Positions 1-7,696 of a DNA stretch of 64,000 nt are shown here, one piece after another. A program made the translations under genes and the position numbers. Below the pieces are notes generated by a model. That model was not told the DNA's origin. It did no database searches and worked only from the letters and a program-made list of their open reading frames with translations. The number at the start of each line of letters is the position of its first letter. Position 1 is the stretch's first letter. This DNA is from QVMM01 sp047030855 (lineage in GTDB: Bacteria > Bacteroidota > Bacteroidia > Bacteroidales > Dysgonomonadaceae), in assembly GCA_047030855.1 (NCBI GenBank), contig JBKYIJ010000008.1, forward strand, positions 310,001 through 374,000, in the 5' to 3' direction.

Positions 1-900
1 ATCATTCAGTCCATACGAACCGAAAGCATTGATACGTGGCAGGAATGCCATTTGTGACGATTTTACCATCATATCAGTTGCATTCACAGCCTTGTTTAAC
101 ACCATTATATCGGAACGAAAAGATGAAAGTTCAGCGGCTTGATACAGGCTCATCTGTTGGGACAAGGAATCTGTTGTATACACTTCATCGTTAGCATCCT
201 GTCCCATCAAAAGCCGTAGCCCGTCGGAAGCATTATGTATATTACTTTCAGCTTTTGCCAGGGCTGCCTCAATCGTATTCACCTGTACCTGAGCATTCAA
301 CACATCCGATTTTTGAACTAATCCTTGATTATAAAAATTGGAAACTGATTGATGTATTTGTTTCACATCATCTAATGATTTTTGAAGAATGTTTCGAGCC
401 TGATACGACATTTGTAATTGAGTATATGCTTTTCGCACTTCAAACTCAATATATTCTTTAGTTCGTTCGACCTTATGTCTATAGACTTCTTCGTTAGCTT
501 TTGCCCCTTTCCGTGCATAAATCATGTCCATATTCAGCAATGGTAGCTTAGCCTCTACCTGCGTACTGTAATTTTGGCTGGCTCCCGGATTGTTTAGCTT
601 GGCAGGATCGAAATCCATAGCTGTAACAGATTCTTGTTGTAGCAAAAAGCCAAATGCATTCAATGGATTATTGGTACTTAAAGCGGTATACCCTACCGTA
701 ATTTGAGGAAGGAATACGGCATCTGTTTGATGATAATTTGCATTCGCTACTTTGCCATCTAAATCGGACATTTTCACATTACTGTTATTTTTCACTGCTA
801 TTTCTACAGCTTTATCAACGGTGATGTATGGTGAATTTTGCGCCTGGATAGAGAGGCCAAGCCAAATCACACTTAATGTAATAATTATCGCTCTTTTCAT
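1..900 (-). CDS. TolC-family outer membrane efflux protein (3' end cut by window edge)
   Basis: Reading the minus strand from the ATG at 900 gives 300 codons open to the window edge, starting with a signal peptide (MKRAIIITLSVIWLGLSIQA). The rest has the alternating helix pattern of TolC/OMF proteins: an early 'ITVDKAVEIAVKNN' repeat-type helix, 'FLPQITVGY', then long coiled helices ('KSDVLNAQVQVNTIEAALAKAESN'-like, about residues 200-230) and the start of the second structural repeat ('AFLPRINAFGSYGL'). TolC proteins form the outer-membrane exit duct of RND or ABC pumps, so a periplasmic adaptor and a pump gene are expected to the left of the window. It diverges from the DUF134 regulator, which may control both. 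The family call is firm; the pump type and substrate are unknown. Confidence 0.9.
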   Translation of the reverse strand, partial: MKRAIIITLSVIWLGLSIQAQNSPYITVDKAVEIAVKNNSNVKMSDLDGKVANANYHQTDAVFLPQITVGYTALSTNNPLNAFGFLLQQESVTAMDFDPAKLNNPGASQNYSTQVEAKLPLLNMDMIYARKGAKANEEVYRHKVERTKEYIEFEVRKAYTQLQMSYQARNILQKSLDDVKQIHQSVSNFYNQGLVQKSDVLNAQVQVNTIEAALAKAESNIHNASDGLRLLMGQDANDEVYTTDSLSQQMSLYQAAELSSFRSDIMVLNKAVNATDMMVKSSQMAFLPRINAFGSYGLND

Positions 901-933
901 TTTTATCATGTTCTTTATTATCGTTTATTTTAT

Positions 934-1060
934 TTTCCATTGGAAATATACAGCAAAGGAAAATAATATTTTCCAAAGAAACAAATTTCCACAGGAAAAT
1001 ATAGTAAAATATTATTTATTGCATTATTACGAACATATGTTCATAATAATATTATCTTTG
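934..1060 (+). promoter_or_regulatory. Divergent regulatory region with palindromes and a -7 element
   Basis: Three palindromes built on TTTCC/GGAAA lie in a row: TTTCCATTGGAAA (934-946), GGAAAATA-A-TATTTTCC (958-974) and TTTCC-ACA-GGAAA (986-998). A fourth, larger one spans about 1023-1050, centred on GAACATATGTTC (1031-1042), with one mismatch in its outer arms. It is directly followed by TATCTTTG (1053-1060), a perfect Bacteroides TAnnTTTG -7 element 32 bp before the DUF134 start. The large palindrome covers the -33 to -11 part of that promoter, as an operator would. Autoregulation by the DUF134 protein is inferred. Confidence 0.6.
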
Positions 1061-1091
1061 AATGTTTTAAAACCGCAATCAAATAATATTT

Positions 1092-1493
1092 ATGGCTCGA
1101 ATAAAGAAAAAGAGACTAGTCCAGATGGCTCCTTGTTTTGGAGGATTCAAGCCATTCGGAGTACTTAACGAAAAACGTAGTAAAGTCATGATAAATATTG
1201 AAGAATACGAGGCTCTCAAGTTATGTGACTATGAACATTTGACTCAAGCAGAAGCGGCAGAATTAATGAATATCTCACGCCCTACATTTACCCGTATTTA
1301 TGAAAGTGTTCGATCTAAAATTGCACGGGCATTCATTGAAGGCTTACCGATTACTTATGAGGGAGGAGATAGCTTGATTGCAGAATGGTACACGTGTGAT
1401 AAATGCGAAATTATATTTACTCTAAAAAATATAGGTGGAAAGAGCTGTCCCCTTTGCAAGAGTAAAGAGATTACATTAAATAAATTTGAGTAA
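1092..1493 (+). CDS. DUF134 family DNA-binding protein
   Basis: This 133-residue protein matches the DUF134/COG1342 family. It opens with the family's MARIKKKR...PxFGGFKPFG block, and a sigma-70-region-4-like helix-turn-helix lies at about residues 50-75 ('LTQAEAAELMNISRPTFTRI'). The C-terminal third adds a zinc-ribbon-like pair of knuckles, CDKC and CPLC. Members are predicted regulators and are very often next to NifX/NifB-type cofactor-binding proteins, as here. The stop codon touches the ATG of the next gene, so the three genes form an operon. The start fits the -7 element 32 bp upstream. Its ligand is unknown; an Fe-S or metal signal is an inference from the neighbours and the cysteines. 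Confidence 0.88.
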   Translation: MARIKKKRLVQMAPCFGGFKPFGVLNEKRSKVMINIEEYEALKLCDYEHLTQAEAAELMNISRPTFTRIYESVRSKIARAFIEGLPITYEGGDSLIAEWYTCDKCEIIFTLKNIGGKSCPLCKSKEITLNKFE

Positions 1494-1820
1494 ATGATTA
1501 TTGCGATTTCAACAGATAAAAAAGACGATTTGGATCAGCCGGTTTCGGAAAACTTTGGACGAAGCCAATGCTTCTGTTTGTATAATGCGGATACAGAAGA
1601 GGTGATATTTATCGAGAATATAGCAGGGGCGGGAAAACAGAATGCGGGAATAAAAACTATAAATTTCTTACTTGAACTAAATGTTGATACTGTCCTATCA
1701 GGTCGTTTTGGTACTATAACGACTGTTTTATTAAGAGAAAAAAACATCCAGATAATCATTCCACAGAGAACAAAAATAGTAAGTGAAATTATCAATCAAT
1801 TAAAAAATCAAAAGTTATGA
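1494..1820 (+). CDS. NifX/NifB-like dinitrogenase cofactor-family protein (first copy)
   Basis: This is a 108-residue single-domain protein of the dinitrogenase iron-molybdenum cofactor biosynthesis family (NifX/NifB C-terminal/VnfY fold). It shows the expected beta start 'MIIAISTD', a 'VSENFGRSQCFCLYN' segment in the ligand-loop position and a C-terminal 'VLLREKNIQIIIPQ' strand-helix. No nitrogenase genes are in view, so a role in nitrogen fixation is not implied. Stand-alone members in anaerobes are thought to carry Fe-S or metal clusters. It starts directly after the DUF134 stop and overlaps the next gene by four bases (ATGA), which indicates translational coupling. Confidence 0.85.
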   Translation: MIIAISTDKKDDLDQPVSENFGRSQCFCLYNADTEEVIFIENIAGAGKQNAGIKTINFLLELNVDTVLSGRFGTITTVLLREKNIQIIIPQRTKIVSEIINQLKNQKL

Positions 1821-2185
1821 AAATTGCAATACCAACAAGAGCGAATGCTGTTGATAATCATTTCGGACATTGTGAATCCTATTCTATATTTACCATCGGA
1901 GAGAATAAAAATATAGAAAGTACCGAGACGTTAGCTTCTCCTCAGGGATGTGGCTGCAAAAGTAATATCGCCTCGGTCCTACAAGACAAGGATGTAACAA
2001 TTATGCTTGCCGGTAATATGGGAACAGGCGCATTAAATATCCTAACAAAACATGGGATAAAAGTATATCGTGGATGTTCCGGAAATGTAACAGGGCTAAT
2101 CAATGACTTCTTAGACGGTAAAGTGACTGATTCGGGAGAGGGGTGTAATCATCATGAGGAAGGCCATCAGTGTGAACATCACTGA
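1817..2185 (+). CDS. NifX/NifB-like cofactor-family protein with Cys/His-rich tail (second copy)
   Basis: This 122-residue paralogue of the upstream gene is a closer match to the family: 'MKIAIPT', 'NHFGHCESYSIF', a 'CGCKSNIA' metal-type motif and 'MLAGNMGTGALNIL' near residue 60-75. The tail, 'CNHHEEGHQCEHH', is a likely metal-binding extension and is absent from the first copy. The four-base overlap with the upstream gene and the strong terminator downstream mark it as the last gene of the DUF134 operon. The two copies may form a heterodimer, but that is an inference. Confidence 0.87.
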   Translation: MKIAIPTRANAVDNHFGHCESYSIFTIGENKNIESTETLASPQGCGCKSNIASVLQDKDVTIMLAGNMGTGALNILTKHGIKVYRGCSGNVTGLINDFLDGKVTDSGEGCNHHEEGHQCEHH

Positions 2186-2200
2186 TACAAGGATGCAAAG

Positions 2201-2236
2201 AAAGTGTTAGTCTGCCGATAAGCAGACTAACACTTT
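2201..2236 (+). terminator. Rho-independent terminator of the DUF134 operon
   Basis: The arms 2201-2215 and 2222-2236 are a perfect 15-bp inverted repeat with a 6-nt loop, and T residues follow to 2238. It lies between the convergent DUF134 operon and the DoxD/DoxA gene and could serve both strands, though the T-run favours the plus strand. Confidence 0.85.
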
Positions 2237-2239
2237 TTA

Positions 2240-3268
2240 TCAGTAAATAATTAGTTGAGACCATGTTATTCCGCTAATATCAGTAAGGGTCAGTTTGTAT
2301 TCACCCTTTTCTAAGGCATGAAGACGCTCATCATCTATAGTCAATACGGCTTTGCTACCTAAAGGTATTACCAAACTGTGTTTTCCCGGAGTAACTTTTG
2401 CAACGTAATAATTGCTGATGTTCGTCTCGGGAAACATCGATAATTCTGATCCACTTTTATTAATAACAATATTACCCTCTTTATCCTTCAGTTCAATGCC
2501 AATCAGGAAAGAACCGTATACATCTGCTCCTTCTACCCTGAATATCGTAAAGGATAATCCCTTGTTTGTCAAGCTAGCATCTGATATCTCTACAATGGGT
2601 TTAACCGACTTGTTGTGAAGATTCCCCCATACTCCATTATGAAAATATTGGTTTGTGAACAAGGTCATAAAGAATATAACGATTGTTCCCGAAATTGCTA
2701 TTCGTTGTATTGTTTTCATATTTAAAGGAAGGGACCCAGATCCAATCCAAGAAAACAACTTTAGTCTAGACTCCGGCATCTTTTTGAGTAAACAATTATC
2801 AATTGAATATTTCCCTCCACCAGTGAAAAACAGTGCAAATCCTGTGGATATACCCAATATTCCGATTTGCCACTCATCCAGACATGTTGTTCCCAACCAA
2901 CCCGAGCCAAGTAAAATACCTGTTGCTAAAGCCAATACTCCAACGCTCATTAGCCGGGTCATTAGCCCGAGCATAATGAACAGTCCGACAATTGCTTCTA
3001 TAATAGTAAAGATAACCATCGCCCACCAAAGAGTATCGGGATTAGATACTAGATATTCTATCATAGGTTTTATTCCTAGAGCATTTGGCAGGAAGTGGTT
3101 AAATTTTTCTCCGATATATCCCGAAACGTCGGGATTTAACTTGTTTTCAAGAATCAATCGTCGCCAAAAAGCAGAGAAGTAAGTCCACCCGACAACCAAT
3201 CGTAGTGCTAGCGTGAAAGTCCCTGAAAGACTATATAGTTGAGATAATTCTTTATGATTCTTTTGCAT
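2240..3268 (-). CDS. DoxD-DoxA fusion (TQO-like membrane protein)
   Basis: This is a 342-residue protein. The N-terminal half (about residues 15-205) is a four- to five-helix DoxX/DoxD membrane domain, with the characteristic 'LALRLVVGWTYFSAFWRRL' start and helices near 80-100, 105-125, 135-150 and 187-205. The C-terminal half (about 215-342) is a soluble DoxA-like beta-sandwich. In Acidianus, DoxD and DoxA are separate subunits of thiosulfate:quinone oxidoreductase; fused forms occur in Bacteroidetes, where their substrate is not established. It is a single gene facing the DUF134 operon. The domain call is good; thiosulfate oxidation is only a family-based possibility. Confidence 0.82.
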   Translation of the reverse strand: MQKNHKELSQLYSLSGTFTLALRLVVGWTYFSAFWRRLILENKLNPDVSGYIGEKFNHFLPNALGIKPMIEYLVSNPDTLWWAMVIFTIIEAIVGLFIMLGLMTRLMSVGVLALATGILLGSGWLGTTCLDEWQIGILGISTGFALFFTGGGKYSIDNCLLKKMPESRLKLFSWIGSGSLPLNMKTIQRIAISGTIVIFFMTLFTNQYFHNGVWGNLHNKSVKPIVEISDASLTNKGLSFTIFRVEGADVYGSFLIGIELKDKEGNIVINKSGSELSMFPETNISNYYVAKVTPGKHSLVIPLGSKAVLTIDDERLHALEKGEYKLTLTDISGITWSQLIIY

Positions 3269-3311
3269 AAGAAAGTTGTTTAATTGTTAAATACTCGAAT
3301 AAATGAGAAAC

Positions 3312-3338
3312 CCAATAAAATAAATTTCATTTTATTGG
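3312..3338. promoter_or_regulatory. 10-bp inverted repeat between lipoprotein and DoxD genes
   Basis: CCAATAAAAT (3312-3321) and ATTTTATTGG (3329-3338) form a perfect 10-bp stem with a 7-nt loop. It lies just after the lipoprotein stop and before the DoxD start, both on the minus strand. It could be a weak terminator or an operator; no T-run favours either. Confidence 0.35.
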
Positions 3339-3363
3339 TAATTTTAAAACATATTTTCGGGAT

Positions 3364-3714
3364 TTAAATAATTAACTTTCGAAAGAGGAGAAAAATAGGA
3401 ACCTCTTTGTATCTACTAAGGTTGAAATAGCCAATGTGGGAAATGACTGAAGTGTTTGAATCAGAAGAGGGACTATCTGAATCTTTTCGTAAAAATTGAA
3501 CTTTAATATTAAAATATTGTTTTCTTTTTTGCGATTCTTTATCCTTAGTTAATACAGCTAGGCATACTTTGGAAGATTTGTAATTGTCAGTTTGAGCAGA
3601 TGTATTCACCGGAATGTCCAATAATAATCTAACTTCCTGTTTAAGTGGGCAAGAAAGGCTTATGAGGATTGCCAATGGCAATAGAGCCAAATATGTGATA
3701 ATACTTTTATACAT
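3364..3714 (-). CDS. Small putative lipoprotein, unknown function
   Basis: I chose the start at 3714 rather than the upstream in-frame ATG at 3750. From here the protein begins MYKSIITYLALLPLAILISLSC, a textbook lipoprotein signal with the lipid-anchored cysteine at residue 22. The mature part (about 95 residues) is a beta-rich segment with no motif I recognise. It reads in the same direction as the DoxD/DoxA gene, 95 bp upstream of it, and may be co-transcribed. No function is assigned. Confidence 0.55.
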   Translation of the reverse strand: MYKSIITYLALLPLAILISLSCPLKQEVRLLLDIPVNTSAQTDNYKSSKVCLAVLTKDKESQKRKQYFNIKVQFLRKDSDSPSSDSNTSVISHIGYFNLSRYKEVPIFLLFRKLII

Positions 3715-4190
3715 CAACTCGAAAACTTGTACAAATAGAAAGTAAAACAAAGACGAAGCAACAATGTTTGTTTATTTTGTTTATTTTAAGATTCCGTATT
3801 CCTCTTTAATTACTTCGGAGTGTCTCCTATATAGCTTTGAAAATTATAATTTGAATGTATATTTAGAATATGACTGTCTGCCATTTATAAACAAATGTCT
3901 ATCCTTAGTTATTTTATTCTATCCCATAAATCCTAATTAGTAATTATCAATAGTTACCTCATTATTTTTTCTATAAGTTAAAGATGCTTCTTTCATATAT
4001 GACCTAATCTTATGATAAGTAAGGATATTTATCTATTCTGAGATCACTACAAATATATTATCACTTTCTTTTTGATTCAATAAGGCATTACTTATATATA
4101 TCCTACGATATAATTTGAGTTAAATGTTTGTTTTAGAGAATACGATAATTGCTAATCTTTGTATGTCTAAAATTGTAAAATATTATTTAT
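3715..4190. other. AT-rich intergenic region with the recombinase promoter
   Basis: No gene is visible in this stretch. At its right end TTTG (4127-4130) and TAATCTTTG (4153-4161) resemble the -33 and -7 elements of Bacteroides promoters, with a slightly long 22-bp spacing, about 30 bp upstream of the recombinase ATG. The remainder is AT-rich with no repeat I could support. Confidence 0.4.
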
Positions 4191-5195
4191 ATGAAAAAAA
4201 AGAAAATTCTTTTAAATAAGAATTCGGTGTTAATAGCTTTTCGGAAAACCCTCGAAATGAAAAAGCTGAGTGGTCGATATCACACGGTTGCGAACTATGT
4301 GAGCTTTATTAATAAATTAAATCTGTATCTTGGGAAACAAAGCGAATCTTTTTCTCTAGATGAGCTAAACAAAGGGTGGGTTGAATCATATATTGAATGG
4401 CTACATGAAAGACATCCGGATAAACCCCAAACTGTAGATTTCTATTTTAGAGGACTCCGCTCCTTATTTAACGCTACAATTAAGACCAAAGAATATGCCG
4501 ATCTTAATATTATAAATCCATTTATTGGATTGTATGTGAAGAAAGGATTAACGCCTAAAAGAGCACTTTCCGTAAAAATGTTGTCGAAACTGCTAAATCC
4601 GGAATTAGGTTCATCTCTAACCGATAGTCAAAGAGAATCCTTAGATATATTATTAGTGAGTCTATATTGCCGGGGGATGGTCTTTCATGACATATATAAC
4701 CTCAGCTGGGATATGATTAACGATTTCTGGCAAATTGAATACCGCCGAAGTAAAACCGGACAGTCTATTCGTTTGACTGTTCCAAAAGAGGCACAAGAAA
4801 TTATGTTACGATATAAAAAAAACAATAATTTGTATATCTTTCCTTTTCTTAGAGAAAAAAATAATAAAACTGTATTATGTGAGAAATCGGCATTAAGACG
4901 AATCAATCGGCATGCTTTAATTATTGGTCAAATGCTTCATCTCCCGGGTAAATTAACTACTTATGTTATGCGGCATAGTTGGGCCACATTAATGCTGGAA
5001 GCCGGAAAATCGGTTGAGATTATTAGCCAATGCATGGGGCATACATCAATAAGAACAACACAAATATATTTATCGTCTATTTCAACGACAAAAGTAGATC
5101 GGGAAGTAAATGATATGTTGAATCGTTTTGTTCGATTGGATAAGAAAAGAAAAGGAAAATATCAAAAAGACTTTTGCACTTCGGTAGTCCCATAA
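4191..5195 (+). CDS. Tyrosine recombinase, probable promoter invertase
   Basis: This 334-residue protein has an N-terminal SAM-like core-binding domain (about 15-115) and a catalytic domain (about 125-310). Catalytic residues visible are R161 (in LYCRGM), K188 (RRSKTG), R261 and H262 (VMRHSW), H284 (MGHTSIRTT) and the nucleophile Y293 (QIYL). The usual first histidine of HxxR is a tyrosine (Y258), as in many Bacteroides invertases. It is far shorter than the arm-binding integrases of conjugative transposons. The stop codon is three bases before a 21-bp repeat that recurs inverted 278 bp further on, immediately before a fimbrial operon. That arrangement matches the Bacteroides phase-variation invertases. 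A role in flipping this promoter is strongly inferred, not shown. Confidence 0.9.
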   Translation: MKKKKILLNKNSVLIAFRKTLEMKKLSGRYHTVANYVSFINKLNLYLGKQSESFSLDELNKGWVESYIEWLHERHPDKPQTVDFYFRGLRSLFNATIKTKEYADLNIINPFIGLYVKKGLTPKRALSVKMLSKLLNPELGSSLTDSQRESLDILLVSLYCRGMVFHDIYNLSWDMINDFWQIEYRRSKTGQSIRLTVPKEAQEIMLRYKKNNNLYIFPFLREKNNKTVLCEKSALRRINRHALIIGQMLHLPGKLTTYVMRHSWATLMLEAGKSVEIISQCMGHTSIRTTQIYLSSISTTKVDREVNDMLNRFVRLDKKRKGKYQKDFCTSVVP

Positions 5196-5197
5196 GA

Positions 5198-5517
5198 CTC
5201 TTTCTTTGTGGGAAAGAGTTTTCCAACTGTGTCTTAAATATTTGCAGCAAAGATAATTATATTTTTTTAAGATTCAATAATTATTGTCGATATTTATTAA
5301 ATATCAATTATTTCTATATTGGATTGTAGTATATGAAACTATATTTTGATCATAGCTTACATTTTTCCACACTCAATTTTGCCTGACAATAAGGTAATAA
5401 AATAATATAACACATTCTTAGACAAATTTATAAGTTTTATATTCTCTGAATGTAAAACTTCACTATAAACAGAATACACAATTAAGATTAAGAAGTCTCT
5501 TTCCCACAAAGAAAGAG
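5198..5517. repeat. Invertible segment bounded by 21-bp inverted repeats
   Basis: Positions 5198-5218 and 5497-5517 are exact reverse complements (21 of 21). Each arm is itself partly symmetrical: CTCTTTC, a 7-nt centre TTTGTGG or its complement, then GAAAGAG. That is the layout of a tyrosine-recombinase crossover site with two inverted monomer sites. The enclosed 278 bp contains no ORF of note but does contain a consensus promoter. The arms lie directly after the recombinase stop and about 40 bp before the fimbrial start. Confidence 0.9.
5248..5277 (-). promoter_or_regulatory. Outward promoter inside the invertible segment (currently facing the recombinase)
   Basis: On the minus strand TTG (5277-5275), a 19-bp spacer and TATCTTTG (5255-5248) match the Bacteroides -33/-7 consensus in sequence and spacing. 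As given it reads leftward, antisense to the recombinase gene. I found no TAnnTTTG on the plus strand between the repeats. Flipping the segment would place the -7 element at about 5460-5467, reading into the fimbrial operon roughly 90 bp ahead of its first ATG. Confidence 0.8.
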
Positions 5518-5556
5518 ACTTCTTGCTGTAAAACACTTTAACAATTGAACTTAAAG

Positions 5557-6144
5557 ATGAATTTCAGCAATCAATTAAACAAGGTCTACGTCGTCATTTT
5601 AATCTTTATTTTTTGTAACCAGCAAGCTCGGAGCCAAGAGGTTGCAATAAAGACTAATCTGGCTTATTGGGCTACTACAACACCTAATTTGGGGATGGAG
5701 TTTGCTTTGGGCAAAAAGAGTACACTTGAAATCAGCGGAGGTTTCAATCCTTTTGAATTCTCAGATAATAAGAGGTTCAAGCATTGGCTCGTCCAACCGG
5801 AATATCGTTGGTGGTTCTGTGAAACCTTTAACGGACATTTTCTTGGAGTGCACGCACATGGTGCACAATTTAATGTAGGAGGGTGGGATATTCCTATCGG
5901 TAGACTGGATGTCTTTAAAGATAAACGCTATGAAGGTTATCTCTATGGTGGAGGCCTTAGTTATGGCTATCAATGGGTGTTGAGTAATCGTTGGAACTTC
6001 GAGTTCAATATCGGAGCGGGATATGCCCGCATTCATTATAATGAATACCCATGCAAAGATTGCGGAACTAAGCAGGATGAAGGTAATTATAATTATTGGG
6101 GTGTGACAAAAGCTGAACTCTCATTTATTTACATAATAAAATAG
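5557..6144 (+). CDS. DUF3575 family protein, first gene of fimbrial operon
   Basis: I chose the ATG at 5557 over the TTG at 5545 because an A-rich Shine-Dalgarno-like stretch precedes it and the signal peptide (ending about ...CNQQARSQ) then begins cleanly. The 195-residue protein has the DUF3575 pattern: 'VAIKTNLAYWATTTPNLGMEFALG' after the signal, then 'WLVQPEYRWWFC' and paired aromatic beta-strands ending in an aromatic/hydrophobic tail, consistent with a small outer-membrane beta-barrel. DUF3575 genes regularly start Mfa/Fim-type operons in Bacteroidales, next to DUF3868. A role in outer-membrane assembly of the pilus is inferred from that linkage. Confidence 0.85.
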   Translation: MNFSNQLNKVYVVILIFIFCNQQARSQEVAIKTNLAYWATTTPNLGMEFALGKKSTLEISGGFNPFEFSDNKRFKHWLVQPEYRWWFCETFNGHFLGVHAHGAQFNVGGWDIPIGRLDVFKDKRYEGYLYGGGLSYGYQWVLSNRWNFEFNIGAGYARIHYNEYPCKDCGTKQDEGNYNYWGVTKAELSFIYIIK

Positions 6145-6150
6145 GACACA

Positions 6151-7617
6151 ATGAACAATAATATAATGAAAGCAATACTGATCGTAATCTTCTTAGGCTT
6201 TATAATACCTCTTCGTTCCCAGATGATACAATCAGGAGATTTTAAGGTTTCTTCCGAGCATATCAGTAAGGAAAGTAATCATGTATCTATTTCGATGATT
6301 TTTGATTTGGATGGGATGATCGTTAAACGAAATGAAATGGTTATTTTAACTCCTGTTCTTAAATCAAATGAACCTAATGGAGAGATATTATCACTTGCAC
6401 CAGTAGTTATAACCGGAACTCTGCGTAATAAAATTATTAACCGTAAACAGAACCTGGGAAACGGTGATCAACTCCCTTTTGAAACAGAACCACAGACCAT
6501 CTTAAAACGTAAAAACAACACATCCCAGTCAGTAAATTATAATACATCCGTGGCTTACAGACAATGGATGGATAATGCCTCGCTTACAATTCAAAAAGCT
6601 GTATCCGGATGCGCTAACTGTTATGATGAGTCAGACAGGCAATTAATCGTTCAAAATATTTTGCCAAAGCGAGATCCGGCATCTTACAAATTGACATTTA
6701 TCATACCGGAAGTGGAACCTGTGAAAGCACGCAGTGACCGTCACACGGCGACTTTCAACTATCATGTTGATCGCTATGAACTGTTAAGGGATTACAGGAA
6801 TAATAGAGTTCAATTTGATGAAGTAGACAGGGTTATTGGGGATATAAGAGATAACCAAGATCTTGAAATAACCGAATTCACCATTGCCGGATATGCCTCT
6901 CCCGAAGGCAGCTTTGAACATAACCGCATACTGGCGCAAAACAGGGCTAATTCCTTTGCTCATTACCTGGTCTCCAAATTTGGTGTCTCGCACGACAAAT
7001 TTACGGTTGAAGGCAAAGGAGAAGACTGGGAAGGTCTGCGTAAAGCCATTTCTGTTTCATTCCTGGCAGACAAACAAAATATTCTGAATATAATTGACAA
7101 GGTTCAGAATCCCGATGTGCGGGATATTGAACTGTTGAAACTTTCAAACGGAGATACCTACAAAACACTGCTTAATAATTATTATCCTCTATTGAGACGT
7201 ACAGAATATACAGTAGCCTACGTGGTACGTGCCTTTAATGTGGAAGAAGCCAGAGAAGTGATAAAGAAAAATCCAAAACTTCTCAGCCTAAACGAAATGT
7301 ACCTGGTGGCAGAAAGTTACCCATCGAACAGCAAAGAGTTTCGTGACGTCTTTGATATCGCAGTCAGATTATACCCTGAGAGCGAAATTGCTATTATTAA
7401 TTCCGCAGCCGCAGATATTGAAAGCAAAAATTATGACACAGCCATTGAACGGCTAAAAAGAATAGAAGAGAAATCGACTGTGTGGAATAATCTTGGTGTG
7501 GCTTATATATTAAAAGGTGATATGGAAAAAGCTTTAGGGTATTTCAATAAATCAGCAGATAACGGAGATAAAGATGCAAGTGCCAATCTGGAAATTATTA
7601 ATAGAATCCTCAAATAA
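6151..7617 (+). CDS. DUF3868 / OmpA-like protein of fimbrial operon
   Basis: This 488-residue exported protein has a signal peptide in the first 25 residues, a DUF3868 beta domain to about residue 230, then an OmpA-like peptidoglycan-binding segment ('FTIAGYASPEGSFEHNRILAQ', about 245-265) and a C-terminal helical region resembling TPR repeats (about 395-485, 'AVINSAAADIESKNYDTAIERL'-type). It starts six bases after the DUF3575 stop. Members of this family accompany Mfa1-type pilus genes and probably hold the assembly apparatus to the cell wall. The function is inferred from domains and context. Confidence 0.85.
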   Translation: MNNNIMKAILIVIFLGFIIPLRSQMIQSGDFKVSSEHISKESNHVSISMIFDLDGMIVKRNEMVILTPVLKSNEPNGEILSLAPVVITGTLRNKIINRKQNLGNGDQLPFETEPQTILKRKNNTSQSVNYNTSVAYRQWMDNASLTIQKAVSGCANCYDESDRQLIVQNILPKRDPASYKLTFIIPEVEPVKARSDRHTATFNYHVDRYELLRDYRNNRVQFDEVDRVIGDIRDNQDLEITEFTIAGYASPEGSFEHNRILAQNRANSFAHYLVSKFGVSHDKFTVEGKGEDWEGLRKAISVSFLADKQNILNIIDKVQNPDVRDIELLKLSNGDTYKTLLNNYYPLLRRTEYTVAYVVRAFNVEEAREVIKKNPKLLSLNEMYLVAESYPSNSKEFRDVFDIAVRLYPESEIAIINSAAADIESKNYDTAIERLKRIEEKSTVWNNLGVAYILKGDMEKALGYFNKSADNGDKDASANLEIINRILK

Positions 7618-7696
7618 AAATAATATACAATACTGATAAACCGCATTATTCACAAAACAAACAAAAATAGATTTTTAATTTTTAATCGATAAAAAA

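Noticed and set aside
255..461. Plus-strand ORF opposite the TolC gene
   Set aside because: Shadow of the coding frame on the other strand; no homology pattern and no ribosome-binding context.
752..1168. Plus-strand ORF of 138 codons starting at 752
   Set aside because: It runs antisense to the TolC gene and then through the palindromic regulatory region into the DUF134 start. The minus-strand TolC frame and the DUF134 frame explain the sequence better.
2655..3182. 175-codon plus-strand ORF opposite DoxD
   Set aside because: Composition is that of an antisense shadow; the minus frame has clear membrane helices and family motifs.
4191..5195. Recombinase as the integrase of the island ending at the tRNA-Val scar
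   Set aside because: It is adjacent to a matching inverted repeat pair, is short, lies 43 kb from the scar and is not beside any tRNA. A phase-variation role fits better.
5545..5556. TTG start for the DUF3575 gene
   Set aside because: The ATG at 5557 has a better ribosome-binding region and a normal signal peptide start.
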